Of a DNA stretch of 64,000 nt, positions 33,318 to 44,981 are shown piece by piece. The notes under the pieces are model-generated. The model did not search any database. It worked only from the letters and a program-made list of their open reading frames with translations, and was not told where the DNA came from. How positions within the stretch are numbered: position 1 is the first letter of the stretch; each line of letters starts with the position of its first letter. Position numbers and translations under genes: made by a program. This DNA comes from Mytilus edulis (lineage: Eukaryota > Mollusca > Bivalvia > Mytilida > Mytilidae), in the NCBI RefSeq assembly GCF_963676685.1, contig NC_092346.1, positions 79,375,821 through 79,439,820 on the forward strand, in the 5' to 3' direction.

Positions 33318-36300
33318 GTAAGTTCAACATTTATGTGTCGATAATGCATGTCCTTTAAACAGTGACACGACTTGATCCATATCTTATTTGACTGGAAATG
33401 TTTGTTTTGTTTACATACCAGCTGTTGTCCTGTAAATATTTATTTTCAACACCATACGTCTTTTGGGACTTGAAAAATCAAACTACGCATTTTAGCACAT
33501 ATTGAGCGGACCCATTGACGAAGCAGGTTACAGCTGTTAACTAAGCACACGGTGTTAAGATACTACCATCTTGGGAAAGGTGGGGTAGAGGAATTCTGTG
33601 ACAGAATTTCAATGTTTACATGTTGTTAGGCCAGCTTATTACCCATTTCATAGCTGCCAGAGTGGTTTTTGAATTCAATAGGCACAATTATTTCTTGCAT
33701 TTTATTTGTGTACTAAATATTCATTTTCATCTTTTAACATTTAAAAGCCAGGGATCCGTAAATTCGTATCAACATTAGGGCTACATGAGTAAAATTGGGC
33801 ATCTAATATAAAATTTGCCAGATAGAGTTGAAACCCCTGTTTCTTTAAAATTAGTAAAGTATTTTTCTTTATTTATCTGAACGGTGAATTTTAGTAAAAT
33901 TTTTATAAATTCATCAACAAAGAGTGGTATCGACCCAGTGGTAGTAAATAGAGGAAACAAAAAACACTTTATAGAAATGCTAGCTCAAGAACTCAATAAA
34001 AGAATATGTCTTTATTATAGAAAATCAAGGACAAACCCTTAAACAACCGTTAATTGTTAGTATCATGCCATCATTACCTATACTAGAAGAACATAACCCG
34101 TATGAGTGAATCAATAGCAATTCAAGTATACTGAATCGCTGTTATCCTTCTGCATCCACTTGTAAAATAGTGTGCTTTGGCATTGAACTTTTTTTATTTC
34201 AGTTAAAAACTATTCACAAAGAACAGCTGACACACCAAACGTGGAATATGATCAGCTGCTTTCTGGTTTAAGGGACGGTAGTATTGTACTTATAGATGTC
34301 CGAGATGCATATGAACTAGACAAATTTGGACGGTTTTATCACAACACAATAAATATACCACGTAAGTTAACAACATAACAGTTGTCATTATAATATGTAC
34401 CCCCAAATATAATCAACTGGTAAAGCTCGGTAAACGATGTATCCATTTTAATTATTGGTATGTGCACTGATTAAAGTTCTTACCAAGAATAATCTGTGGA
34501 AGCAGTAGTTACGTTTTACATTTACGACAGATCAGTTAACTTCGTATGAATATTAAGCATAATATGGATTCATTAACACGACAAATTGCTTGCTTAAAAT
34601 CCAGTGGTAAAGAGTCCAGGCATATTCTGGATGAGAACAAAACAAAAACAATAGATAGGTTTTGCATAGTGGGTCAACTGGAATACATGGTTGATTGGAA
34701 ATTTGACTGACTATGATAAGGGTGAATTTGCCTTACAACAGGACACATTCGGATCCCTTATTGAGTTGTACCGAGGGCAGTACATAATAAGATAAAATAA
34801 GCAAAAAGATGTAGAAAATATCAAAGGACAATCAGAAACCCACTTCGAATAAAAACCAATAACATGACCAAAAAGATAGAATTGACGGGTATTAAAATCT
34901 GATAAATTGATTTAGAAGATACGAATAAAAAACTGAGTAACTCGCACGAATTTGAATCCGAGCGAAACTGGGTGCGTCGACAGGATTTGTGTTGCAACCA
35001 AACTGACGAGTCTTTTGTAGACGAAACGTACGGTTGTCGTACACATTTTATTCCTGGTATCTAAGGTGAGCCTATTTACAAGCACTGGGTCGATACAACT
35101 GCTGGTGGCGGTTTCCTTTTATAGGGTATCACAAGCCCATGCATATGATGATAATTATAAACTGAGTGTTTACAAAACTTTGTTTCTTGAAATTCCAAGA
35201 ATTTGCTGCCCCAGGAATAGATGACATTAGCTTCATTTCGCTAAACCTTTCGGAATTTTTGGTCCTCAATACTCTTCAACTACGTACTTTATTTTAGACG
35301 AACATAAGTTTAATCTTGGTATCTATGATGAGGTTAATTACAACCACTGGGTCGATACCTATGCTGGTGGCGATATCAGCGGGGGAAACCACAATACTTA
35401 TGTTGGTAATAATACTGAATCATTTACCTTTAACTTGTTTGTCATCGGCTACCGTAAACATTTTATTCCTGGTATGTATGGTGAGCCTATTTACAACCAC
35501 TGGGTCGATACCACTGCTGGTGGAGGTTTTTTCTCAGAAGGTATGACTTTCATCAGCCTATGCATAAGGTGATAATACTGAATCATTTACCCTTAACTTT
35601 TTTGTCATCGGCACCCGATAACAGAGATTTTACGCTCACTCAATCTGTTAGAGGCCTTTCAATGGGGATTTAAATAGATTGATTGATTGATTGATTGATT
35701 GTTGGTTGCTTAACGTCCAGTGGCAAATATTTCATGCATATTCAGGACGAGAACAAGTTCACAATAAATACAATAGGTAGGTTGATACGATGAGGCCATC
35801 CGGGATGATGGTCGGGGAAATTTGGACTACCACTGGAAAATGAGGGTATTTTGGATAGGGACAGAAATTTTGCCTTGCAACAGGACACCTACGGACCCCT
35901 CAAAAGAGTTGTTGCAAGGGTTCTTAACGTGCAAACAGCGTGGCACTCTCTTTACACGAGGCATCGGATTTAACGTCCCCCTTCTGACCGGACGTGACTG
36001 CGAACTTGATACATCCCGCACAGCCAAACGGACGCCCCACTTCGGCAAGCGTTTTACTGCCGGTCGGGAGAAGACCAAGTGACCATATTTCTATACCCCA
36101 GTCACCCTTGGGGATTTAAATAGAATAAAAGAGTAAATTACATGCAGGTGCATAAGAAGAAAATATGAAATTTAATTTTTCAACATCTTAAAAATCAACA
36201 CACTGTGCTAGTTATTCGTATTATTTGATTTAGGCGAATAGAACATTTGGCGACCCCAATGTTTAAATGTCTATAACACGTACGATATGACAAGTGCGGG

Positions 36301-38837
36301 CGTCACAGAAGACCGTTCACATAATCTGACCCTGTCAATTAATAACCTGAGCGCGCCAAGAAATGCTGGTCTGGTCCACGCTGTTATGAAGATGATTCTA
36401 TTTTGTCCATAAAAAAGATCCATCACTTTGATAGTGCCATCTTCAGGGTATATTTCTATCCATGTTGCATAATTGGTTTTTGTGGCACTTCAGTGTTTCT
36501 GTAGTTTCGTTGTTTTCCTCTTATAGTTGATGTGTTTTTCTCTTATAGTTGATGTTCTTTCCTCGGTTTTTAGTTTGTTACCCGGATTTGTTTTCTCTCA
36601 ATAGATTTGTAACTTTTGAACAACGGTATACCACTGTTGCCTTAATATATTTGTTGTTTAAATACATTTTTCATCAAGTAAGATTTTTCATGTCTTAAAC
36701 AAAGAATTTGTATCTTCATCTTTACTTTTAAAAGGCCCTATTATATTTGACAATGTAGTCGGTCTTTATATTGATCATAAGGGAGAATTAAGCATACAGA
36801 AATCAAAAATTGTGATATTTCTGTAGAATTGTGAAGATTTAGGCGTAGATCTTGAAAATTGTTAACAATGCACATCTGATTGTCACCGCTGTTTCAATAT
36901 ACTTCATAACAATATTTTTGAATGACATATTTTACTCTAGAATATTGATGATAAGAACTTTGGAAAAAAATATGCGGAACTTCTTTCATTTGCGGTAATA
37001 AATCGTTCTACATACGGATTCTTATAAATTGTTGTATTCAGTATTAAGACTAGAGATTTTCCTCGTCATTTATTTTATGTTAATACAAAGGGAGAGTATG
37101 AAAAACTTGTGATTTTCTCAAATCTCTTCTTTCGTGAAGATGTTCATGGGGGTAAATTTTATATTCCAAATGGTATATTTGCGTTTAAAAACAGAATTGT
37201 ATGAGGCTTTGTCACCTAGAACAAAATCTGTTTGTCACAAAGAGAGGATCTCGGGTTTTTTAAATGGCTTAGAAATCTTTGTGCTCATCATATATTTAAT
37301 TGCGCGTCTGAGTGCAGGACTAAACAACTTTTTCTGGCATAACCATCAGTAACTTGGACTTATAGTTGATTATCTGAAATGTTCGTTGTTTCGAACCTTT
37401 GGCTAACAACACAATAAGTTGTTTTTAATGTCTCAAACTGACATATTTCTGGTTAAAAAAATCCCTACCTTTTCCATCATCTGTGATAAACTTGTCATGT
37501 GTTTGAATAGCTTGTGGTAAGATTTATGCACCATCATAATTTTATCTTTGTGCTCTATGCTCTCAATATTGGCTCCATTAGTTAATGAATTGGGCACAGG
37601 GTTCCACTAATAGGATTCACGACTCCAATGATAGGACTTTTAAATCCATTTTAAAATATATCCCCAAGATAGAGACATAAAAGAAACAACATCGTTGTAA
37701 TTATAATTTAAATTGATGCGACTGTCATACAAGTGAAAGGTTTAGCGCTATAAAACCAGGTTCAATCCACCATTTTCTACATTTGAAAATGCCTGTACCA
37801 AGTCAGGAATATGACAGTTGGTGTCCATTCGTTTGATGTGTTTTATCATTTGATTTTGCCATTAACTTTGATTTTCCTCGGAGTTCAGTATTTTTGTGAT
37901 TTTACTTTACGTAGAGATCCCGACGCGTAAGGAACTGAATCCTGTGTTACAATCTTAGCAGATATAATAGTGTATATCATCGATTACCAATATTCACATT
38001 TGTTAACAAAATCTTATTTGTTGATATCAGTACCCTTGTGATTAAAAAAAAATATGTATATATAAAAAATTGGATAAAGTTATGTTTGTTGGCTTTCCAA
38101 TGTTTTGTTTCTTCTTTGACGAAGGAAATGTACGTGGATCGAGGAATCATTAAATTCGGAACAATTTACTTCGTTGAACATATTTTGCAGTTGACCAATT
38201 ACCAGAAGCATTCAATATGTCACCTGAGCATTTTAAAGTGTTATATGGATATGATTTACCGGAACTGGAAGACAATATAGTGTTTGTTTGTCGTAGTGGT
38301 GAACGAAGTAGTAGTGCTGTAGAAATGGCGATAGAATACGGGTATGAAAAGTAAGTAGTACATATTTGTAATAATTGTCTTGCTTTTGTTTCCAGAAGTA
38401 ATCTCATCCCAACTATTTCGTATAAGAATTGAAGAACGAGACAATGCATCTGACACGCAAACGCCTTCCTAACTCAAAACTTATTTGACAGATGTATAAT
38501 ACAGTTTGATGAATTCAAAGAAGAACTAAAATAAAATTGCAAAAATTGCCTTATTTAACTTTCAACGAGCTCGATAACTTAGTTATTGATTGTTGACTGC
38601 ATGCCTTGTTATAAGTCCGAGTTTGGAAACGATTTTCATCTTACAGTATAACTTTGTAAACAAAATCATTTTACAAGTAAACCTGAACAAAGGTATTGAC
38701 TGCTTATATCAATGCATTGTGTATTATGTTTTTTAACTGATTGTTACTGTGTTGATTTTAGTGCAAAGCATTTTCCGGGTGGATTATCTGAATGGCAGAA
38801 AGGAAAAGCTTCATTGCAGAGTTCAGGAGATGTATAG
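33152..38837 (+). CDS. Single-domain rhodanese (thiosulfate sulfurtransferase-like), probably mitochondrial
   Basis: The four exons are 33152-33317, 34203-34361, 38191-38350 and 38762-38837. Junction phases are 1, 1 and 2, all with AG/GT signals (donors gtaagt three times), giving 186 aa. Residues 1-56 are basic and lack acidic residues (MLSNLAWLRISPICVNYARR), as in a mitochondrial presequence. The rhodanese domain covers about 65-175: LIDVRDAYEL (D87, R89), FVCRSGERSS with the catalytic Cys at 142, then GYENAKHFPGGLSEWQKG, the usual end of the fold. The single domain, the active-site loop length and the FPGG-xxxW end resemble the TSTD1/TSTD3 group. Rhodaneses carry a persulfide on the Cys and transfer sulfur; substrate and partner are unknown. 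The start is the first ATG in the exon. Intron 2 (3.8 kb) is full of repeats. Confidence 0.88.
34203..34361 (+). CDS. Rhodanese gene exon 2
   Basis: The exon encodes residues 56-108, including VEYDQLLSGLRDGSIVLIDV, RDAYELDKFG and HNTINIP. The D-V-R motif and the (A/N)-I-N-I-P strand are standard for the N-terminal half of a rhodanese domain. Acceptor tatttcag, donor gtaagt. Confidence 0.9.
34589..34790 (+). repeat. Diverged copy of the 'cttaacgtccagtggcaaat' repeat
   Basis: The copy reads cttaaaatccagtggtaaag, then ccttacaacaggacacattcgg, and matches 35690-35900 in block order with many differences. It lies in intron 2 of the rhodanese gene. Confidence 0.5.
34940..35570 (+). repeat. Mussel repeat with recurring 'accactgggtcgat' blocks
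   Basis: Three related blocks, each like gagcctatttacaaccactg + ggtcgatacc...gctggtgg, occur at about 35060-35115, 35325-35375 and 35480-35530. The stretch between them (aggaatagatgacattagct...) is also part of the known repeat. A reversed fragment lies near 33925-33950. No gene. Confidence 0.55.
35665..36115 (+). repeat. Dispersed mussel repeat with (GATT)n start
   Basis: The repeat runs from (attg)n at about 35675-35700 through gcttaacgtccagtggcaaa to cgttttactgccggtcggga. Diverged partial copies lie at 25850 and 34589. Both strands are open for about 83-86 codons here, which reflects base composition rather than a gene. Confidence 0.6.
36480..36660 (+). repeat. Dispersed repeat ('gaacagcggtatac' family), copy 3
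   Basis: The copy contains cagtgtttctgtagtttcgt and ttttgaacaacggtatacca. It has the same order as 27520-27665 and the reverse of 31205-31385. A short internal duplication (cttatagttgatgt, twice) is visible. Confidence 0.55.
37705..37890 (-). repeat. 'cctgacttgg' dispersed repeat, reverse copy
   Basis: The plus strand reads gtcatacaagtgaaaggttt, aaaaccaggttcaatccacc and accaagtcaggaatatgaca. This is the complement of the repeat at 32740-32860, and a similar reverse copy lies at 29035-29110. Confidence 0.6.
38191..38350 (+). CDS. Rhodanese gene exon 3, active site
   Basis: The exon encodes residues 109-161, with IVFVCRSGERSSSAVEMAIE. The six-residue loop C-R-S-G-E-R begins with the catalytic cysteine. 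Acceptor attttgcag, donor gtaagt. Confidence 0.92.
38762..38837 (+). CDS. Rhodanese gene exon 4
   Basis: The exon encodes NAKHFPGGLSEWQKGKASLQ, five more residues and a TAG. F-P-G-G...W marks the end of the rhodanese fold. The acceptor is gattttag. Confidence 0.9.
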
Positions 38838-38923
38838 GGCTGTGTCTTCCTTTAATAAGGTAGAGTTGAGACCAGTCTACAAGGTCGTTTGTGGGAATGT
38901 TTGATTGTGTAATGAACAATAAA
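38838..38923 (+). promoter_or_regulatory. Rhodanese gene 3' UTR with AATAAA
   Basis: A canonical poly(A) signal lies at 38918-38923, 80 bases after the stop codon, followed by a T-rich stretch. Confidence 0.7.
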
Positions 38924-39337
38924 TGTATTGTATTTTTATTGTTTCTTCAACTAGATGACCATTATGTGTATTACATGAATAATGTACAAGCTTCAATCGT
39001 ATATCGTCGAAATAGAAAAAAACTCACATCAGACGTTTTTATCCATTAGGGCCCTGCGTTGCACAGAATTGTGAAAAAACAATAATAAGAACAAATTATT
39101 GCAATTGCGTATTTTCAGAAAACAAAAACGCTAATTTTATAGGTATTGAAGTTCCTTTCAAACAAAATAAGAAATTGTAATATTCATGGCAACTCCATCT
39201 AGATTTGGATACTATATAAACAGACTATTATATTGAATAAACCAACTGGGACAAATTTTTGAGAATAATTATACATACATCCAGACATGCCTTGCCTCTG
39301 AATTATTAGCATGTTCGTAGTTATTTCAAAAAAGTTG

Positions 39338-40199
39338 GAATTCTATGGAACGCCATAGCTGTCTTCCGTTGTTCATATTTAGTATATGCTGTGATCATTT
39401 AATTATTTTCAGCGGTTTTTTTCTCGATTATGAGTGCCCTTTTCATTATGTTCAGTAGTATAACAATTATGTTGAGCAGTAACAACATAATGATCAGAAG
39501 AATAATCATTATATTGTGCAGATCTGGTATTATATACAGCACTTTAATCAATATACTTAGCAGTTTTGGCTTTATGTTCAGTAGGTAAATTATTCTATTG
39601 AGTAGATTTGTCTTTATATTCAGTACTTTTGAAAATATCTTCTGTTAACATATTTTTATATTATGTAGTATAATATTTTTTGAACCAAACATAAAACATT
39701 TTGACCACTGATCATAAAGTTGTTTGTACTGAACATAATATTTATTTTACAGAACATAATGATCAGTCTACAGAACATAATATTTATTTCACTCAACATA
39801 ATGATAACAGTACTGATTATAAAGTGTGTTTGACCACTGAATATTTCGGTTTCTGTAGTCAACATAATGAGAAATCTACATAATATAAAAATATGTTGAC
39901 AGAAGATATTTTCAAAAGTACTGAATATAAAGACAAATCTACTCAATAGAATGATTTACCTACTGAACATAAAGCCAAACTGCTAAGATTAAAGTGCTGA
40001 ATATAATACCAGATCTGCACAATATAATGATTATTCTACTGATCATTATGATGTTACTGCTCAACATAATTGTTATACTACTGAACATAATGAAAAGGGC
40101 ACTCATAATCGAAAAAAAAAAACGCTGAAAATAATTAAATGATCACAGCATATACTAAATATGAACAACGGAAGACAGCTATGGCGTTCCATAGAATTC
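39338..40199. mobile_element. Modular foldback element (module 'actgaacataatg')
   Basis: The arms at 39338-39668 and 39878-40199 are inverse copies, beginning GAATTCTATGGAACGCCATA. Inside the arms and the centre, a degenerate 13-17-bp module (actgaacataatg, ctcaacataatg, cagaacataatatt) recurs many times. The end itself contains a small palindrome, CTATGG..CCATAG. No coding gene; open frames reflect the module. It sits between the convergent rhodanese and ankyrin genes. Target duplication not identified. Confidence 0.8.
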
Positions 40200-40390
40200 T
40201 GTTTTATTTGATCAATTAAGCACGCTTTTATTGACACTGACCATATATAAAAATCATTGCAATGCAAAATCCTGGCGAATTATAATATCTTTCTATGAAC
40301 AGGGACCATTCGATATAATAAAAACTTTATCTTTAATTTTATTCATTATTATTGTGTAGTTCGTACCATATATTATAATAATTTCTGTAT

Positions 40391-40396
40391 TTTATT
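40391..40396 (-). promoter_or_regulatory. Poly(A) signal of the ankyrin gene
   Basis: TTTATT on the plus strand is AATAAA on the minus strand, 36 bases past the stop codon of the ankyrin-repeat gene. Confidence 0.7.
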
Positions 40397-40431
40397 GTTA
40401 ATAAAAAAAATCAACCATGAGCGTTCCTGTA

Positions 40432-41442
40432 TCATTGTGTAGTTAAATCAGATGCAGAATGGATCGTACAAAGTCTTTTCCCACTCGGAATACTGGGTAG
40501 TCTCGTGCGAAATCTGAATATATCTTGGTCTTCTTCATCTTCCACTATGCGTGCATTGTCTTTGAAAAGAGGAGTTAAAGCGCGTCGTAATTTTCTAGGA
40601 CTACCTACCCAGCTAATATCGTATGTTTGGTGCGTCCGATTAATACTAGTGTGATCCGATCTTGCGCTTCGTGGCGTATCTTCTGCGTAAGAATTACTTC
40701 CGATTTGTCGTACGACATCGGGAGTTGGGTTGGAACATCTTCGAGGTGATGAAGATGAGGATAACGTCGAAGAAGTCGAAGATCTTCCAAAAGACTTTGG
40801 CAAAGACAGCGTCTGAAATTCATTGCGCACAAAACTGTGTTCTCTACCATTATAGTCAATCTCTTTGCCCAACAGAATTCTGAGTCCTTTTAAATCCTTT
40901 GTATGTTTCATATCTACACATCCGTTTTGTACGAGAACTTTGCAGCATTCTCCCATTTTTAATTTGATTGCGACTTCTAAAGCAGTTAGGCCTTGGTCGT
41001 TCTGTATATCTAGATTAATGTTTGACCGCGTTGCAGACGACGTAACAAGAATATACACAGCTGCGTGATTTGAAGCAAGGACTGCGTGCATAAGTGAAGT
41101 ATTGAGATTATTATCTTGAATATTAGGATCACAATTTCCTTTCTTTGTAAGCAGTCTAGTAACGTCCTCACTTCCTGTGTCCATACATGAATACATCAGT
41201 GCTGTGCGACCATACATATCTTGTCTATTGACTTCACAACCGTGACGTAACAACGTTCTCACCATATGTGTTCTGATGTCGTCCTTTCCATCATAGCACA
41301 CGGCGCACATTAGAAGTGTCTTCCCTGAGGCATCTTCAAAGTCAATATTTATGTCCGTACCTTCACTGAAAAAGTTTGTAAGTTTCCTTATGTTTCCATT
41401 TTGAATTAGATGAAATAGTTTTTCTTGGTCTTGGTCTTCCAT
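40432..41442 (-). CDS. Ankyrin-repeat protein, ANKRD34-like, single coding exon
   Basis: The 336-aa protein comes from one uninterrupted frame. Four ankyrin-type repeats fill about residues 38-180: GKTLLMCAVC...MVRTLLRHGCEVN, GRTALMYSCMD...DPNIQD, NTSLMHAVLASNHAAVYILV and GLTALEVAIKL. A Ser-rich linker (about 215-240) and a basic C-terminus with SPRKLRRALTPLF and FRTRLPSIPSG follow. Two features suggest the ANKRD34 family: the order LLM-CA/MVRxLL then ALM-SC/DPNIQD, and a coding region confined to one exon as in the vertebrate genes. This is family knowledge recalled, not searched. A splice acceptor (gatgtttttcag) at 41474-41476 suggests a 5' UTR intron. Binding partners unknown. It could also be a lineage-specific ankyrin protein. 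Confidence 0.85.
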   Translation of the reverse strand: MEDQDQEKLFHLIQNGNIRKLTNFFSEGTDINIDFEDASGKTLLMCAVCYDGKDDIRTHMVRTLLRHGCEVNRQDMYGRTALMYSCMDTGSEDVTRLLTKKGNCDPNIQDNNLNTSLMHAVLASNHAAVYILVTSSATRSNINLDIQNDQGLTALEVAIKLKMGECCKVLVQNGCVDMKHTKDLKGLRILLGKEIDYNGREHSFVRNEFQTLSLPKSFGRSSTSSTLSSSSSPRRCSNPTPDVVRQIGSNSYAEDTPRSARSDHTSINRTHQTYDISWVGSPRKLRRALTPLFKDNARIVEDEEDQDIFRFRTRLPSIPSGKRLCTIHSASDLTTQ

Positions 41443-41473
41443 GTCAACCGTGTTGTTTTTAATATGACGTTAT

Positions 41474-41490
41474 CTGAAAAACATCAATTA
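41474..41490 (-). promoter_or_regulatory. Splice acceptor in the 5' UTR of the ankyrin gene
   Basis: On the minus strand, ttgatgtttttcag lies about 30 bases before the ATG at 41442. A pyrimidine-rich tract ending in cag so close to the start implies a non-coding first exon further upstream (higher coordinates). That exon was not located. Confidence 0.45.
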
Positions 41491-42393
41491 AGGTATATTT
41501 CTTTTCGTTTTCAATGAGCATGTGACTTCCTCAGACTGATATTTAACTGTCTTGGTAAAGTCTTGAAAATATTTTTTTAAACGTGATGCGTACGGTTTTG
41601 TCAAGAAAGATTTTGAACACGTGTTCTAAGATGCAATTAGATTCCAAAACAATCAATTTCTGATGTATTTCTAGAAATAAAACATTGATTTTTTTCTAAT
41701 CCGAACCTCTCTAGAAGTTCGATTCTAAACTTAAACTACTTGAAGCTTCCTATAAAGTTAAAGAATAAATACTATCGATCTTCGTTTCATCCAAATTTTA
41801 TTTAGCTGACAACCAACGGGTCTTCTTTTCACAGTCTGTTTAACAACGTTTTCGTGTTTAGCTTCAGATATGACAATGATGTCGCAAAAGAAATATTTGC
41901 TCATATAATTATTACTTAAGTTGTACGACAATCAGGATTTTAAACTGATTGAATTACGGGACATTTGTAGAAATTGGACGCATATCAAATTTGATTTTTT
42001 CATGTGTGTATTATTATAATTTCGAGAACATCTCTAATTACTATGCTTGTATTTAAATAATTTATACAGTATGAAAAATCAATTTTTAATTTTAACTTTT
42101 CTTTATAGAAAGCAGATTTCTTAAATACAATAATATACAAACATCTAAATGGGACATTTTAATGCAAATTATAGAAAGTTATCAACGACAGGGTATTTTC
42201 AATACTTACAAAAATTCTGACGTAGATAAATGAAAAATTTGAAAAAAATGGATAGGGGCAGCCAGAAACGGTGAGATCATAGAGATAATACTAATCAGTG
42301 GGAGTTTGCTTCCATACTGGTATATATGCTTTATAAAAAATAACACAGAATAACGAGCACCAGAACAGTCTAGGAAAGAATATATGAAAGATT
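41491..42393. other. Presumed 5' intron or upstream region of the ankyrin gene
   Basis: AT-rich, with no domain-bearing frame and no recognised repeat. It is likely to hold 5' UTR intron or promoter sequence of the ankyrin gene; no TATA box could be assigned. Confidence 0.35.
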
Positions 42394-42640
42394 ATAAATA
42401 AAAAGACGTGGTATGAGTGCCAATGAGCCAACTCTCCGTCCAAGTCACAACGTATAAAAAGATAACAATTATAGGTCTTGGTGCGACCTTCAACACGGAG
42501 CCTTGGTTCACACTGAACAGAAAGCTATAAAGGGCCTCAAAATGACTAAAATAAAACAATTCTATCTGAAAAACCAACGGTCTAATTTATATATAAAACC
42601 AGAAACTAGGAACACCTATGAACCCCACGAACGAATGACA
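42394..42640 (+). repeat. Dispersed mussel repeat with 'gtggtatgagtgccaatgag' head, copy 2
   Basis: The copy reads cgtggtatgagtgccaatga, then caacacggagccttggttca and aaccaacggtctaatttata. The block order is the same as at 46097-46305 and 5744-6040. Non-coding. Confidence 0.7.
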
Positions 42641-44981
42641 ATTAGTATTACTGTATGTTTTATTCCCTAACCACCCCAGTACAATTGGTATATAGAAACA
42701 GAATTCATATGGGTTCTCGATTCTGAAGTGTTCTCCTGTCCCTCATTAATTTGGCCTCATGAACTCACGTTATAACGTGAAGACTTTAAAGACATATCTA
42801 AATATTCTGCCTCAAAGTTTACCAATGTATGCATTAGTATGTGATCAACTTTCCTTTAGATTGAAATATTGTACGCGTTTCTTCTACAAAAGACTCATCA
42901 ATGACTCTGAAATTGAAAAGTTAAAAAGTCCAAATTAAGTATGAAGTTGTAGAGCATTGAGTACCAAACAATTGCGAAAGATTTTGCCAAATACCGTTAA
43001 GGTTCCTGGGGCATAGATATCATGATGAAATTACCTCCAGTATAAATTCATCACAAAACTGACAATTCTTTAGACACTTAGAGCACGAATTTCCCTCCAA
43101 GTACAAACATCGATTTAGTAACTCTTAAAACTTCAGTTTTCCCTCTTACATGTTATTCTATATGTCCTCGAAAGTATAAAACGGATTCTTTACTAATCAC
43201 TTGTTTGTTTGTTCATAATACTTATTTACAGTACGATTTGGTTAATCGTATTATCAAATTTAGAAAAAAAAACAATTTTCTCTTTAAAGATTAAATAGAA
43301 AATAGTACTGTATCAAAATACAGGTGCATATTATGTTCTATATTTAGAGTAGCTGACCAAACGCACACATGTTCAACCACAATAAAATTGATCAAAATTG
43401 TTAGGAAAAATGATACCTTTCTGAAAAGTTATATATCTTTAAAACAAATCCTGAAAAATCGAATATTATCTTCTTTGTAACATATTTATAAACCTTTGGT
43501 TTTGGGTTAGAAAAGAATTTGATGAAGGTTATTCCAGAAACACTTGTTTCCTAAATCTGTATCAAACAGTTCTCTTCTTTTGTCATTTTAATATTTTCGT
43601 TATTATAATAGTATTAAAGACAACATTTAAATTCAAACATCCTTTTTGGAAGTTCTGGAATTATAGAAAGTTATTAGTCATTGAATGCCAGATTTAGCAA
43701 AAAATGCGTTGTTCAATTTTGTGAAACTTTTGTTTGCATCTACGCTGCTGCAAATGCAAATATTTTTGTCGAAATTTGCTTTATGTTTTTAATTAGAGAA
43801 AAGACAAATGAGACAAAACATCTTACCTGACACAATAGGCAAAATGCACCAAGTTAAGTCACCATACTAAATATCAAAAATAATTTAGCAGCATGGCAAA
43901 CTTCATATACATCGTCAAGACTCAATCAATATAAGCAACCTCTAATCAAATATTTAAATACAATATTCTCACATCAACATGTAACGAACAGGTCAAATCA
44001 ATACCAATGCATAACAAAATACCTAGCTATGGTCATAGACGGTATCATCTTATGTCTCGTTTCATCAAGTTCAACAGATGTGTTTTTCACCAATTAGTAG
44101 GAAACATAAAGTTTTCAATGATCTTTTAGTATGTACTTCTTTCACTCCAATTAAAAAAACTATAATAAAGACCTTTAGGAAATGCCATTTTTAAAGAAAA
44201 AATTGTCAGTTATTACTCTTCGTTTAAACAGAAATAAACCTACCTTCTATTTTTCGTCATTTATTTCCAATAATTTTTAAGGATGTTATGTACTAATTAA
44301 TATTTAAACTTTTATTGGTATCGATTTCGGGAGAACCATTTATCTGGATAAATAAGTTTAATAGGTACCATGATTATCTATGATCCGGTTACAGACCAAT
44401 ATTGAATTTTGCCTTTTTACAATAACAGTAGTCAATCTTTTTGTTTATCAATAATAATTTGATCCGATTAAAACTTATCAATCATTAAAATCGTCAGATT
44501 TAAAATTTGAAGGTCTACCATAAGTTGACCTTGCATGACTGAAATATTGAAAATAAGATTTTTGTTCTTTTAAGGTTCATCCGTTTAAGGGAAGGTTAAT
44601 GAAAAATTAATTCAAGGCGGATCCAGGTTTCTTTTAGGATTGAAGGACATCACCGATTTCGAGAATGTTTATTTTGTAAGAGTGATATAAAATAAAAATA
44701 TATTCCTTAAGTGGGTAGCTATAAAGTAAATTATCGGGTGAGTAAAAGGATGTCTTCCTCTTCTTTATATACAGAAAACATCAACTGCATGTTGACGATT
44801 ACTTTCTGGCGTATGCCTGGTTTAACAGTATTATTAATAATTAAAAATCTATATTTTTTTATATTTCATTATAATTTTTTAATTTTGTATATATGTAAGT
44901 AACATTTTTTATTTTTTATTTTTTATTCCTTGGTATAAGATAAAAACAAGATACAGATTAAGCATGTAGGTACTCCACACT
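42641..44981. other. Intergenic AT-rich region
   Basis: No gene is supported. A fragment caaggcggatccagg near 44615 recalls the ends of the MITE-like elements at 19030 and 26648. A run of three ttttttatt units lies at 44907-44928. Confidence 0.4.

Noticed and set aside
35822..36082. Open frames on both strands (about 85 codons)
   Set aside because: Both lie in a dispersed repeat with known high copy number and show no domain.
39656..39946. 96-codon minus-strand frame with repeated FSxxNxMF words
   Set aside because: The frame arises from the repeated actgaacataatg module of the foldback element.
41491..42393. A specific 5' non-coding exon for the ankyrin gene
   Set aside because: An acceptor is visible near the start codon, but no upstream donor could be chosen with confidence among many gt words.
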